Shown here: piece after piece, positions 50,933-58,980 of the stretch
Layout of the letters: each line of letters starts with the position of its first letter
Position numbering within the stretch: the first letter of the stretch is position 1
Source of the DNA: Clostridium_S neuense
GTDB lineage: Bacteria > Bacillota > Clostridia > Clostridiales > Clostridiaceae
DNA length: 64,000 nucleotides
Assembly: GCF_045310695.1 (NCBI RefSeq)
Contig: NZ_JBJIAA010000004.1
Span: 62,001-126,000 of the forward strand
Reading direction: 5' to 3'
Program-made: the position numbers and the translations under genes
Notes under the pieces: generated by a model
The model's database searches: none
What the model was told of the DNA's origin: nothing
The model's input: the letters and a program-made list of their open reading frames with translations, nothing else

Positions 50933-52114
50933 ATTAATCAAATTAAATAGTTCTCTTGCAACATTTCTTTTGCTCATTTTATTAAGTTCCAAAATATCTT
51001 TATCTTTAGAAATTATAAATACTTTGTTATCGTCACTTGCAAAGCCTGTATCAGAGGCCGTAATATCGTTAGCTACTATGTAATCTAAATTTTTTCTTTG
51101 AAGCTTTGAAATAGCATTTTCTATAAGGTCATTGCTTTCTGCTGCAAATCCAACCAAAACTTGAGTTTCTTTTATCTCACCAAGTTTCTTTAATATATCA
51201 TTATCTTTCACAAAATCTATATTCAAATTATCTTCAGACTTCTTTATTTTCTTGTTGCTGTAATTCTTAGCCTTATAATCAGATACTGCTGCTGCCTTAA
51301 CAACTATATCACTATATGAAAAATTATCTAAAACTGCTTTAAGCATTTCCTCATTGGTAGTTACCTTTATAACATCAACTCCAAAAGGAAACTTTAAATT
51401 TGTTTCACCACTTATAAGAGTAACCTTTGCTCCCCTATCTCGTGCTTCTTCTGCTATGGCATAGCCCATTTTCCCAGTAGATCTATTTGTTATGTATCTT
51501 ACAGGATCTATAGGTGCTATTGTCGGTCCTGCCGTAACCATTACTTTCTTTCCTTTTAAGTCCTTTATGTCATAAAGCTTGCTACTTATTATTTCTGAAA
51601 TTGTTTCTGTATCACAAAGCTTACCTTTACCTGTATCACCGCAAGCAAGTCTCCCTGTTTCAGGTTCTACAAAGCTGTATCCATAGCTTTGTAATTTTTT
51701 TATATTATCCTGTACTATAGGATTTTCATACATATAGGTATTCATAGCTGCTGCAAAGATAACAGGACATCTTAAAGCTGCTGCCATTATTGTAGTTGAA
51801 AGCATATCATCTGCTATGCCATTTGCAACTTTTCCAATTATATTTGCTGTTGCTGGAACAACAATTAGTAAATCTGCTTTTTTAGCTAAAGATATATGTT
51901 GAATTTCCCACGCCTTAGGCTCCTCAAACATATCTGTTATTACAGGATTACCACTCAAGCTTTGAAAGCTTATAGGATTTACAAATTCCACAGCAGACTT
52001 TGTCATTATTACATCAACATTAAAACCATTCTTTTTAAGTCTACTTACAACATCTAAAGCCTTATACGCAGCGATACCACCAGTAACACCTAAAACAACA
52101 TTTTTTGAAGCCAT
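50921..52114 (-). CDS. coaBC: Bifunctional phosphopantothenoylcysteine decarboxylase/phosphopantothenate-cysteine ligase
   Basis: 397 residues. It carries out two successive steps of coenzyme A synthesis. The N-terminal CoaC flavoprotein half (1-185) begins VVLGVTGGIAAYKALDV and has FAAAMNTYMYENP with the catalytic region and ACGDTGKGKL. The C-terminal CoaB half has VTAGPTIAPIDPVRYITNRSTGKMGYAIA, AVSDYKAKN and VGFAAES. It abuts rpoZ (0 bp), and the order gmk-rpoZ-coaBC-priA is the Firmicutes one. Confidence 0.97.
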   Translation of the reverse strand: MASKNVVLGVTGGIAAYKALDVVSRLKKNGFNVDVIMTKSAVEFVNPISFQSLSGNPVITDMFEEPKAWEIQHISLAKKADLLIVVPATANIIGKVANGIADDMLSTTIMAAALRCPVIFAAAMNTYMYENPIVQDNIKKLQSYGYSFVEPETGRLACGDTGKGKLCDTETISEIISSKLYDIKDLKGKKVMVTAGPTIAPIDPVRYITNRSTGKMGYAIAEEARDRGAKVTLISGETNLKFPFGVDVIKVTTNEEMLKAVLDNFSYSDIVVKAAAVSDYKAKNYSNKKIKKSEDNLNIDFVKDNDILKKLGEIKETQVLVGFAAESNDLIENAISKLQRKNLDYIVANDITASDTGFASDDNKVFIISKDKDILELNKMSKRNVARELFNLINKKR

Positions 52115-52333
52115 TTATTTTATACCCTCATGAACCACTTTAAAATGTATCTTTCCTTGATCTACTTCATTAATAGCTATTGTAAGAGTTTTATTGCTAT
52201 CTACATTTACAAGCGGCTTTTCTCCCTGTATTAATTGTCTTGCTCTTTTAGAGGTTATAACAACAAGTGAATACTTATCTCCTACTCTTTCTTTCAAATC
52301 AACAATTGATGGATTAATCATAGAATTGTTCAT
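52115..52333 (-). CDS. rpoZ: RNA polymerase omega subunit
   Basis: 72 residues from the ATG at 52333 (AAGGAGGGTATTGTTC upstream); a TTG two codons earlier is less likely. Omega helps assemble RNA polymerase around beta prime. The core INPSIVDLKERVGDKYSLVVITSKRARQL is diagnostic. It overlaps the end of gmk by 20 bp and leads directly into coaBC. Confidence 0.95.
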   Translation of the reverse strand: MNNSMINPSIVDLKERVGDKYSLVVITSKRARQLIQGEKPLVNVDSNKTLTIAINEVDQGKIHFKVVHEGIK

Positions 52334-52940
52334 GAACAATACCCTCCTTAGAATCTATTATATTTTCTTTTATTCTATCAACTCTGCATTTTTCAGCTGC
52401 TATAATTGCTTGTATTTTACTTACAGCAATATCTACCTTATCATTTATAACAGCATAGTTGTATTTTGACACATAATTTAATTCTTTATAAGCAGATTTA
52501 AATCTTCTCATAAGTGACTCTGGTGTTTCACTGCCTCTGCCTATTATTCTTTTTTTAAGTTCATCCATTGAAGGCGGAAGTATAAATATAAATACCCCTT
52601 CCGGATAATTTTCTTTAACCTTAAGTGCACCCTGTATATCTATTTCTAGTATAACATCTTCTCCATTATTTATTTTTTCATTCACACTTGCCTTAGGTGT
52701 ACCATAGTAATTTCCATAAACTTCTGCATACTCAAGAAAACCATCATTCTCTATTCTATCCTTAAACTCATCAACGTCTAAGAAAAAATAACTTTTTCCA
52801 TCTATTTCACCTTTTCTTGGCTTTCTTGTAGTTGCTGAAACTGAAATCCATAAATCCTGTTTTTCAAGAAGAGCCTTACATATAGTACCTTTGCCTGCAC
52901 CAGAAGGACCAGATATTACAATTAACAACCCTTTTTTCAT
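52314..52940 (-). CDS. gmk: Guanylate kinase
   Basis: 208 residues. It phosphorylates GMP to GDP and so also supplies the GTP pool sensed by CodY. The P-loop SGPSGAGKGTI is at about 9-19, with TTRKPRKGEIDGKSYFF and ILEIDIQGALKVKE after it. It abuts remA and overlaps rpoZ, forming the yicC-remA-gmk-rpoZ cluster. Confidence 0.97.
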   Translation of the reverse strand: MKKGLLIVISGPSGAGKGTICKALLEKQDLWISVSATTRKPRKGEIDGKSYFFLDVDEFKDRIENDGFLEYAEVYGNYYGTPKASVNEKINNGEDVILEIDIQGALKVKENYPEGVFIFILPPSMDELKKRIIGRGSETPESLMRRFKSAYKELNYVSKYNYAVINDKVDIAVSKIQAIIAAEKCRVDRIKENIIDSKEGIVHEQFYD

Positions 52941-53216
52941 TTATTCATCAACCTCGTCTATAGCTATATCCTCATCTTTGGATGACAATCTGTGAGCAAC
53001 AGTCTCAGGTTGAACAGCAGATAGTATAACATGATCGCTGTCCGTTATTATAACAGCTCTAGTTCTCCTACCATATGTAGCATCTATAAGCATTCCTCTA
53101 TCTCTAGCTTCCTGTATTATTCTCTTTATAGGTGCTGATTCTGGACTCACTATAGCAATTAACCTATTTGCAGATACTATATTTCCAAAACCTATATTTA
53201 TTAATTTTATTCCCAT
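52941..53216 (-). CDS. remA: RemA/DUF370 DNA-binding regulator
   Basis: 91 residues. RemA of Bacillus binds promoter DNA as a ring-like oligomer and activates biofilm matrix and osmoprotection genes. The conserved core is KLINIGFGNIVSANRLIAIVSPESAPIKRII, then RGMLIDATYGRRTRAVIITDSDHVILSA. The clostridial targets are unknown. It lies between yicC and gmk, as in Bacillus (ylzA). Confidence 0.93.
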   Translation of the reverse strand: MGIKLINIGFGNIVSANRLIAIVSPESAPIKRIIQEARDRGMLIDATYGRRTRAVIITDSDHVILSAVQPETVAHRLSSKDEDIAIDEVDE

Positions 53217-53233
53217 TCTTAATCCTCCTAATA

Positions 53234-54115
53234 CTATTCAATATTCTGTATTTGCTCTCTTATTTTTTCAATATCATTTTTTATATCAAGTACCGAATGT
53301 ACTATGTCGATATTATTTGATTTTGAAGCTATTGTATTTGCTTCCCTATTCATTTCTTGAACTATAAAATCAAGTTTTCTTCCTATTGGTTCGTCCTTTT
53401 CAAGTGTATCCTTGAGTTGAGTTATATGACTTTTAAGTCTTACTGTTTCCTCATCAATACATGCTTTATCAGCAAAAATAGCAACCTCCATTGAAATACG
53501 AGATTCATCTATTTCCTTATTTTCTCCTAATAATTCCTTAATTCTTTCATTTAGCTTTATCCTATATTCTTCCACAACACAAGAAGCTTTTTCTTCTATA
53601 AAGCATACATTTTTATTTATTATATCACATTTATTTCCTATGTCTTCTTTAAGTTTTGCGCCCTCTTTTTCTCTCATATCTATAAGCTTATTAAGAGCTT
53701 CTTGAAGTGGTATTGATATTTCATTCCAAATTTCATCAAAGTTTTCTTCTTTTTGTTCTATAGATATAACATCAGGAAATTTTGAAATAAGTGATACAGA
53801 AATATCATCCTTTACATCATAACTTTCTTTTATCTTTTTTAAGCAATTATAATAACTATCTGCTAAATTCTTATTTAATATAACATCATAATCATCATCA
53901 TTATAAACATTTTGAGTTATGAAAACATCAACTTTTCCTCTTTTAAGCTTCTGCTGAATTTCTTTTCTTATTTTATCTTCTAAAGATATAAGACTTCTAG
54001 GCAATTTTACATTAAGATCAAGATACCTATGATTCACACTTTTTAGCTCTATGGTAAAATTTCTGTTACCATTATCATAAATAGCTCTTCCAAATCCAGT
54101 CATACTTTTTAACAT
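53234..54115 (-). CDS. yicC: YicC/YloC family endoribonuclease
   Basis: 293 residues. YicC-family proteins are RNases implicated in mRNA and small-RNA decay in E. coli and Bacillus. The N-terminus LKSMTGFGRAIY is the family mark, then LKSVNHRYLDLNVKLPR and the C-terminal GRKLDFIVQEMNREANTIASKSN. It is the first gene of the yicC-remA-gmk-rpoZ-coaBC run, with an extended -10 at 54202-54210. Confidence 0.94.
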   Translation of the reverse strand: MLKSMTGFGRAIYDNGNRNFTIELKSVNHRYLDLNVKLPRSLISLEDKIRKEIQQKLKRGKVDVFITQNVYNDDDYDVILNKNLADSYYNCLKKIKESYDVKDDISVSLISKFPDVISIEQKEENFDEIWNEISIPLQEALNKLIDMREKEGAKLKEDIGNKCDIINKNVCFIEEKASCVVEEYRIKLNERIKELLGENKEIDESRISMEVAIFADKACIDEETVRLKSHITQLKDTLEKDEPIGRKLDFIVQEMNREANTIASKSNNIDIVHSVLDIKNDIEKIREQIQNIE

Positions 54116-54201
54116 TGTAAATCATCCTTTCGTAAGAGCTTATTGTAAGGTCGTATTTTAAAACAATAAGGAAATTTAAGAGTTTATATATAACAAACTC
54201 A

Positions 54202-54210
54202 ATTATACCA
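54202..54210 (-). promoter_or_regulatory. Extended -10 promoter of yicC-remA-gmk-rpoZ-coaBC
   Basis: TGGTATAAT read on the minus strand: a perfect TATAAT (54202-54207) with an upstream TGn. The -35 region is AT-rich and weak. A short hairpin, GAGTTT...AAACTC, follows in the leader. Confidence 0.6.
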
Positions 54211-54249
54211 CATTTTTTATATGTTTATAGTACTTTTTTATTTTTAATG

Positions 54250-55398
54250 TTAAAATTCCTCAATTTTATTCAAATATTTATATATATCTTTCAAATCCTT
54301 CGTTAAAGACAATCTAAAATATCCATTTCCAAGATTTCCAAAACTATATCCTGGCGTAGTTATAATTCCATAATCCCAAATAAGCTTTTCATAAAATTCA
54401 GTTGTAGAATAGCCCTTAGGAACTTTACACCAAATATAAAATGTAGCCTCACTATTATAGTATTCAATATTTTTTGCTTTAAGTATATTTTTTGCTTTTT
54501 CTCTTCTCGCATCATAAATTTTTTTATTCTTAGAAGTTTCTATTTCTAATATATCTAATGCTCTAGCAGCTGCATACTGTATAGGTAAAAATTGTCCCGA
54601 ATCCACATTACTTTTAACCTTCAAAAGCTCCTTTAAAACTTTAGAATTTCCAACCGCATATCCTATTCTAAACCCAGTCATATTAAAAGTTTTTGAAAAT
54701 GTACCTATTTCCACAGATTTTTTAGCTTTATCAAACTGAAGCATGCTAATTGGAACCTTACCTTCTCTTACTATTTCCATATAAGCTGAATCATTTACTA
54801 ATATTATATCCCTATCCGTACAAAATTTTATGATATCCTTAAAAAAAGTATCATTAGCTTCAGCACCTGTTGGATTATTAGGGTAATTTATTATGAACAT
54901 CTTACTTTTTTTAGCTATACTTTCAGGTATTTTATTTAACTCCGGAAGATAGCTGCTTTTCTCTCTTATTGGAAGCTTATACGTATTAACTCCCCACAGC
55001 ATAGGACTAGTAACATAAACTTGATAGCATGGGTTAGGCACTATAATAAAATCTCCTATATTGCAAACTGCTGGTATAATATTATTTATGCCCTCTTTTG
55101 AGCCTATTAAAATTAGTACTTCCTCTTCTTTTAGGTTGACGTTAAAGCGTTCCTTATAATATTCAATAATTTTCACTTTAAGTTCCCGGATTCCATCATA
55201 TGGAGGATACTTATTAAATCCTTCTATATTAACAGATTTTAAGAACTCATCTATTATGATCTTATTTGTAGTAATATCAGGATCCCCTATACTTAAATCT
55301 AGAATATCCTTTCCCTCATTAATAAGTTTATTTTTAAAGCTTTCAATTTTTTTAAAATGATATTCTTCTATTCCTGATAACCTATTATTTATTTTCAT
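54250..55398 (-). CDS. Class I/II PLP-dependent aminotransferase
   Basis: 382 residues of fold type I. It has DLSIGDPDI near the start, LIGSKEGINNIIPAV, NYPNNPTGA, and the PLP-binding lysine in GTFSKTFNMTGFRIGY, with the arginine in GYFRLSLTKD for the substrate carboxylate. Sequence style is close to LL-diaminopimelate or alanine aminotransferase-like enzymes, but the donor cannot be fixed from sequence alone. It stands alone on the minus strand between yicC and the divergent fructose operon. A weak AGGTG site precedes the ATG. Confidence 0.85.
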   Translation of the reverse strand: MKINNRLSGIEEYHFKKIESFKNKLINEGKDILDLSIGDPDITTNKIIIDEFLKSVNIEGFNKYPPYDGIRELKVKIIEYYKERFNVNLKEEEVLILIGSKEGINNIIPAVCNIGDFIIVPNPCYQVYVTSPMLWGVNTYKLPIREKSSYLPELNKIPESIAKKSKMFIINYPNNPTGAEANDTFFKDIIKFCTDRDIILVNDSAYMEIVREGKVPISMLQFDKAKKSVEIGTFSKTFNMTGFRIGYAVGNSKVLKELLKVKSNVDSGQFLPIQYAAARALDILEIETSKNKKIYDARREKAKNILKAKNIEYYNSEATFYIWCKVPKGYSTTEFYEKLIWDYGIITTPGYSFGNLGNGYFRLSLTKDLKDIYKYLNKIEEF

Positions 55399-55576
55399 AC
55401 CTAATACGCACCTACTTTATATTTATATATCTCTATTCAATATATTCTCTTAATAAATATTTGTTAATTTCAAATTCAATTAAATTTTATGCTTATTTGT
55501 GTTTATATATGTTGTTTTTTGATTGATTTTGTATTATCATATTTCTGTTGACAAAGATATATAAAATAGAACTTAA

Positions 55577-55605
55577 TTTATAGTTAAAATGTTTTTCTGT
55601 ATACT
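55577..55605 (+). promoter_or_regulatory. Candidate promoter of the fructose operon
   Basis: TTTATA (55577-55582), a 17-bp spacer ending CTG and TATACT (55600-55605). A nearby TTGACA (55551-55556) has only a poor -10 (CTTAAT) at 18 bp. I see no cre-like TGnnAnCGnTnnCA site in the 239-bp gap. No fruR repressor gene is adjacent. Confidence 0.45.
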
Positions 55606-55637
55606 ATAAAAATTATATTTGCAAAGGTTGTGATCTA

Positions 55638-56561
55638 ATGATATATACTGTTACCTTTAATCCAGCAATTGATTATGTAATAGAAGTGGATAATTTTAAA
55701 TCTGGTACAGTAAACAGAGTAAAAAACAATGAAAAATTTGCCGGTGGAAAAGGCATAAATGTATCTAGAGTTTTAAATAACTTAAATGTAAAAAGTATAG
55801 CTTTAGGCTTTATTGGAGGGTTTACTGGAAAATTTATAGAAGATTCTCTAGAGCTTCAGGGTATAAAAACTAATTTTATAAAAGTAGAAGAAGATACTAG
55901 GATTAACGTTAAATTAAAATCCTCTGTAGAAACTGAAATTAATGGTTCTGGTCCTAACATTACTGAAGAAAATTTAAACAAACTATTTAAAATTATAGAA
56001 AGTTTAACTTCAGATGATTACTTGGTTTTAGCTGGAAATGTTCAAAAATCAGTTCCAGCGGATATATATTCTGTTATTCAAAAAAAATGTATTCTAAACA
56101 ATACAAAGGTAATTGTGGATACAACTGGTGATGCATTAGTTTCCACTCTTCCCAATAAACCTTTTTTAATAAAACCAAATAACCATGAGCTTGGAGAAAT
56201 ATTCAAAAAAGAACTAGAAAGTGAAGAAGAAATTATATTCTATGCAAAAAAACTAATTGATATGGGAGCAGAAAATGTCATAATATCAATGGCTGAAAAA
56301 GGTGCCCTTCTTGTCAATGAGTCAGAGGTTTATAAAGCTTCACCTGCAAAAGGAACTGTTCAAAATTCAGTTGGTGCTGGTGATTCCGTAATAGCTGGCT
56401 TTCTTGCAAGTTATTCAAAAAATAAGGATATTGTCAAGGCTTTTAGACATGGAGCTGCTTCTGGAAGTGCTACAGCCTTTTCAAAGGATTTATGTAAAAA
56501 AGAAGATGTAGAACACTATTTACCACAGGTAACGATAACAAAATTAATAGGAGGAAAATAA
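55638..56561 (+). CDS. fruK: 1-phosphofructokinase
   Basis: 307 residues of the PfkB/ribokinase fold. It phosphorylates fructose 1-phosphate, the product of the fructose PTS, to fructose 1,6-bisphosphate. Conserved parts are FNPAIDYVIEVD, NEKFAGGKGINVSRVL and the C-terminal anion hole SVGAGDSVIAGFLA with the catalytic Asp. The pairing with a fructose PTS makes FruK more likely than tagatose-6-phosphate kinase. It shares one base with fruA (stop and start overlap), so the two are translationally coupled. Confidence 0.94.
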   Translation: MIYTVTFNPAIDYVIEVDNFKSGTVNRVKNNEKFAGGKGINVSRVLNNLNVKSIALGFIGGFTGKFIEDSLELQGIKTNFIKVEEDTRINVKLKSSVETEINGSGPNITEENLNKLFKIIESLTSDDYLVLAGNVQKSVPADIYSVIQKKCILNNTKVIVDTTGDALVSTLPNKPFLIKPNNHELGEIFKKELESEEEIIFYAKKLIDMGAENVIISMAEKGALLVNESEVYKASPAKGTVQNSVGAGDSVIAGFLASYSKNKDIVKAFRHGAASGSATAFSKDLCKKEDVEHYLPQVTITKLIGGK

Positions 56562-58450
56562 TGAAAATAACTGAGCTTTTAGGGAAAGATACGATTATTT
56601 TAGACTTAAAATCAAAAACAAAAACTGAAGTAATAGATGAATTAGTAGATAAGTTATTCAGTGCAGGAAAATTAAATGATAAAGATGAGTACAAAAAATG
56701 TATATTAAAAAGAGAATCTGAGTTCTCTACTGGAATAGGTGATGGAATTGCAATTCCTCATGCCAAAACTGCCGCTGTAAAAACTCCTGCATTGGCGTTT
56801 GGTCTTTCAAATGAAGGTATAGACTATGATTCTCTTGACGGAAATCCAGCCAACATATTTTTTATGATAGCTGCAAGCGAAGGAGCTAATAATGAACATT
56901 TAGAAACTCTTTCAAGACTATCAACTATGCTTATGGACTCTAATTTTAAAGAGGGCCTTCTTAAGGCAAAAAGTGCGGATGAAGTTCTAACTCTCATCAA
57001 CAATCAAGAAGAGGAAAAATTAGAAGAAGCTTCAGAAGAAATACAAACTAAAGAAACAAATTCAAAAGATCTTGTACTAGCTGTCACTGCATGCCCTACT
57101 GGAATTGCTCATACATACATGTCTGCTGATTCCCTAAAGAGTAAGGCCAAAGAAATGGGCGTAGATATAAAGGTCGAAACAAATGGATCAACTGGTGTAA
57201 AAAATAGGTTAACTGCAGATGAAATAGAAAGAGCAGCTGGAATAATAGTTGCTGCAGATAAACAAGTAGAAATGGCACGATTTGATGGTAAAAAAGTACT
57301 GCAAGTACCTGTTGTAGATGGAATAAAAAGACCTGAAGAGCTTATTAATAAAGTTTTATCTGGAGATGCTCCAATCTACAAGCATGAGGGTGGAAGTAGT
57401 TCTTCTTCTGAGTCAAGCTCCGGAGGAGGAATAGGCATCTATAAGCATCTTATGAATGGTATTTCAAACATGCTTCCTTTTGTTGTAGGTGGTGGTATAT
57501 TAATTGCTATATCCTTTATGTTTGGAATTAAAGCATATGATCCAAAGGACCCTACTTATAATTACTTTGCCAAGCTATTAAATGATATAGGCAGTGGAAA
57601 CGCTTTTAGTTTAATGATTCCTGTGCTTGCAGGTTTTATTGGTATGAGCATTGCCGATAGACCTGGTTTTGCTCCTGCTATGGTTGGTGGATATATTGCC
57701 TCAACTAACGGTGCTGGTTTCATAGGCGGCCTTATTGGTGGTTTTCTTGGTGGTTATGTTGTAGTTTTCTTAAAGAAAATATTTGCAAAGCTTCCTGAAA
57801 CTTTAGATGGCTTAAAACCTGTGCTTATATATCCACTGCTTGGAATATTTATTACTGGTGCAATAATGTTTGTAGCAATAGTGGGGCCTGTAAAATCAAT
57901 AAACTTAGGTCTTCAACATTGGCTTTCTGGAATGGGTACAACTAATAAGCTTATTTTAGGTTTAATATTAGGTGGAATGATGGCCATCGATATGGGTGGT
58001 CCAATAAATAAAGCTGGTTTTGCCTTCGGTATTGCAATGATAAGCTCAGGAAATTATTATCCACATGCTGCAGTTATGGCTGGCGGTATGGCTGCTCCTC
58101 TTGGAATTGCCCTTGCAACTACCTTATTTAAAAACAAATTTACTGCTGATGAAAGAAAATCTGGATTAACCTGCTATGTATTAGGAGCTTGTTTTATAAC
58201 AGAAGGTGCAATTCCTTTTGCTGCTGGTGATCCAACTAGGGTAATACCTTCTTGCGTTATAGGTTCGGCCATTGCCGGAGCTTTAACGATGTTCTTTAAT
58301 ATAGGTCTGCCAGCTCCTCACGGTGGAATATTTGTAATTGCAATAGTTAACGGAAACCCTCTTTTATACTTACTATCAATTATAATTGGAGCTGTAGTTA
58401 CAGCAATACTTCTCGGAATCTTAAAGAAACCAATTAAAGCTCAAGAATAA
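56561..58450 (+). CDS. fruA: Fructose-specific PTS enzyme IIABC
   Basis: 629 residues with all three PTS modules in one chain. It imports fructose across the membrane as fructose 1-phosphate. EIIA (1-150) has the phospho-accepting H67 in GIAIPHAKT. EIIB (about 168-270) has C178 in TACPTGIAHTYM. A Ser/Gly-rich linker leads to EIIC (about 285-629), a multi-spanning domain with GGHALPxF-like motifs replaced by NKAGFAFG and FITEGAIPFAA. It is followed by a cluster of hairpins that can end transcription. Confidence 0.96.
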   Translation: MKITELLGKDTIILDLKSKTKTEVIDELVDKLFSAGKLNDKDEYKKCILKRESEFSTGIGDGIAIPHAKTAAVKTPALAFGLSNEGIDYDSLDGNPANIFFMIAASEGANNEHLETLSRLSTMLMDSNFKEGLLKAKSADEVLTLINNQEEEKLEEASEEIQTKETNSKDLVLAVTACPTGIAHTYMSADSLKSKAKEMGVDIKVETNGSTGVKNRLTADEIERAAGIIVAADKQVEMARFDGKKVLQVPVVDGIKRPEELINKVLSGDAPIYKHEGGSSSSSESSSGGGIGIYKHLMNGISNMLPFVVGGGILIAISFMFGIKAYDPKDPTYNYFAKLLNDIGSGNAFSLMIPVLAGFIGMSIADRPGFAPAMVGGYIASTNGAGFIGGLIGGFLGGYVVVFLKKIFAKLPETLDGLKPVLIYPLLGIFITGAIMFVAIVGPVKSINLGLQHWLSGMGTTNKLILGLILGGMMAIDMGGPINKAGFAFGIAMISSGNYYPHAAVMAGGMAAPLGIALATTLFKNKFTADERKSGLTCYVLGACFITEGAIPFAAGDPTRVIPSCVIGSAIAGALTMFFNIGLPAPHGGIFVIAIVNGNPLLYLLSIIIGAVVTAILLGILKKPIKAQE

Positions 58451-58497
58451 AATTTAATAAAATGTACAAGCTTACATGTAAAATTCCGTAGGTGCGG

Positions 58498-58587
58498 ATG
58501 ATTTTTTCCTTGCACTACCATGAAGGTGAAGGAACAATGCTAAAGCAACAGTTCACGGCATCTAAAAAAAATAACAAGTCCATCTAG
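58498..58587 (+). CDS. Doubtful 29-residue open frame after fruA
   Basis: An ATG at 58498 with GTAGGTGCGG very close upstream opens a 29-codon frame (MIFSLHYHEGEGTMLKQQ...) ending in TAG at 58587, inside the left arm region of the nested hairpin. The same DNA can form a TTCCTT-CAC/GTG-AAGGAA stem. I do not recognise the peptide. It may be gene debris, or this may be structured non-coding DNA. Confidence 0.2.
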   Translation: MIFSLHYHEGEGTMLKQQFTASKKNNKSI

Positions 58588-58701
58588 CAGCTAATTTTGC
58601 GTGATATTTCATCAACTGGTTCCGTTAATACTAACTAGTATTAACGGAACCAGTTTCCTCTTATTGCACAAAATCATCTTACAATATGGACTTGTTATTT
58701 T
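58568..58701 (+). repeat. Nested long inverted repeat after fruA
   Basis: Outer arms AAAATAACAAGTCCAT (58568-58583) and 58686-58701 pair perfectly over 16 bp. Inside is a perfect 20-bp stem (58614-58633 with 58636-58655) with a 2-base centre, core CTGGTTCCGTTAATACTA. Between them ATTTTGCGTGATA largely pairs with TATTGCACAAAAT, allowing G-U. The 134 bp can therefore fold into one long hairpin. It may be a terminator-like structure or a non-autonomous mobile element; the sequence does not decide. Confidence 0.75.
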
Positions 58702-58770
58702 ATTCTAAATTTCTAAAAAATCCTAATAAATCTTTGTAAAATACTTAAATATTTCAGTCTGTTTTGTATT

Positions 58771-58820
58771 ATAAGTGTAGATACTAATCTCATTTGATTG
58801 AATAATCTGCACTTATTTTT
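58771..58820 (+). terminator. Rho-independent terminator of the fructose operon
   Basis: ATAAGTGTAGAT (58771-58782) pairs with ATCTGCACTTAT (58805-58816; one G-U pair) around a 22-base loop and is followed by TTTTG. It lies 320 bp after fruA. Confidence 0.7.
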
Positions 58821-58890
58821 GAGCGTTTTTCCAGTAAGTAAACATACAAGAGGCTTGGGCTAATATATAAATGACTAATACAAGTTAAAG

Positions 58891-58938
58891 AAGGATAATG
58901 GAATTACATACGAAACCCTGTATATGATCGTTATCCTT
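58891..58938 (-). terminator. Hairpin downstream of spoIVA
   Basis: AAGGATAA (58891-58898) pairs with TTATCCTT (58931-58938); inner bases ATACA/TGTAT-like can extend it. The minus-strand T-run (CTTCTTTAA) is weak, so terminator function is likely but not certain. Confidence 0.5.
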
Positions 58939-58980
58939 TTATACCTCAAGCAATTACTCGCTTAAAATCGCCACTTAGCT

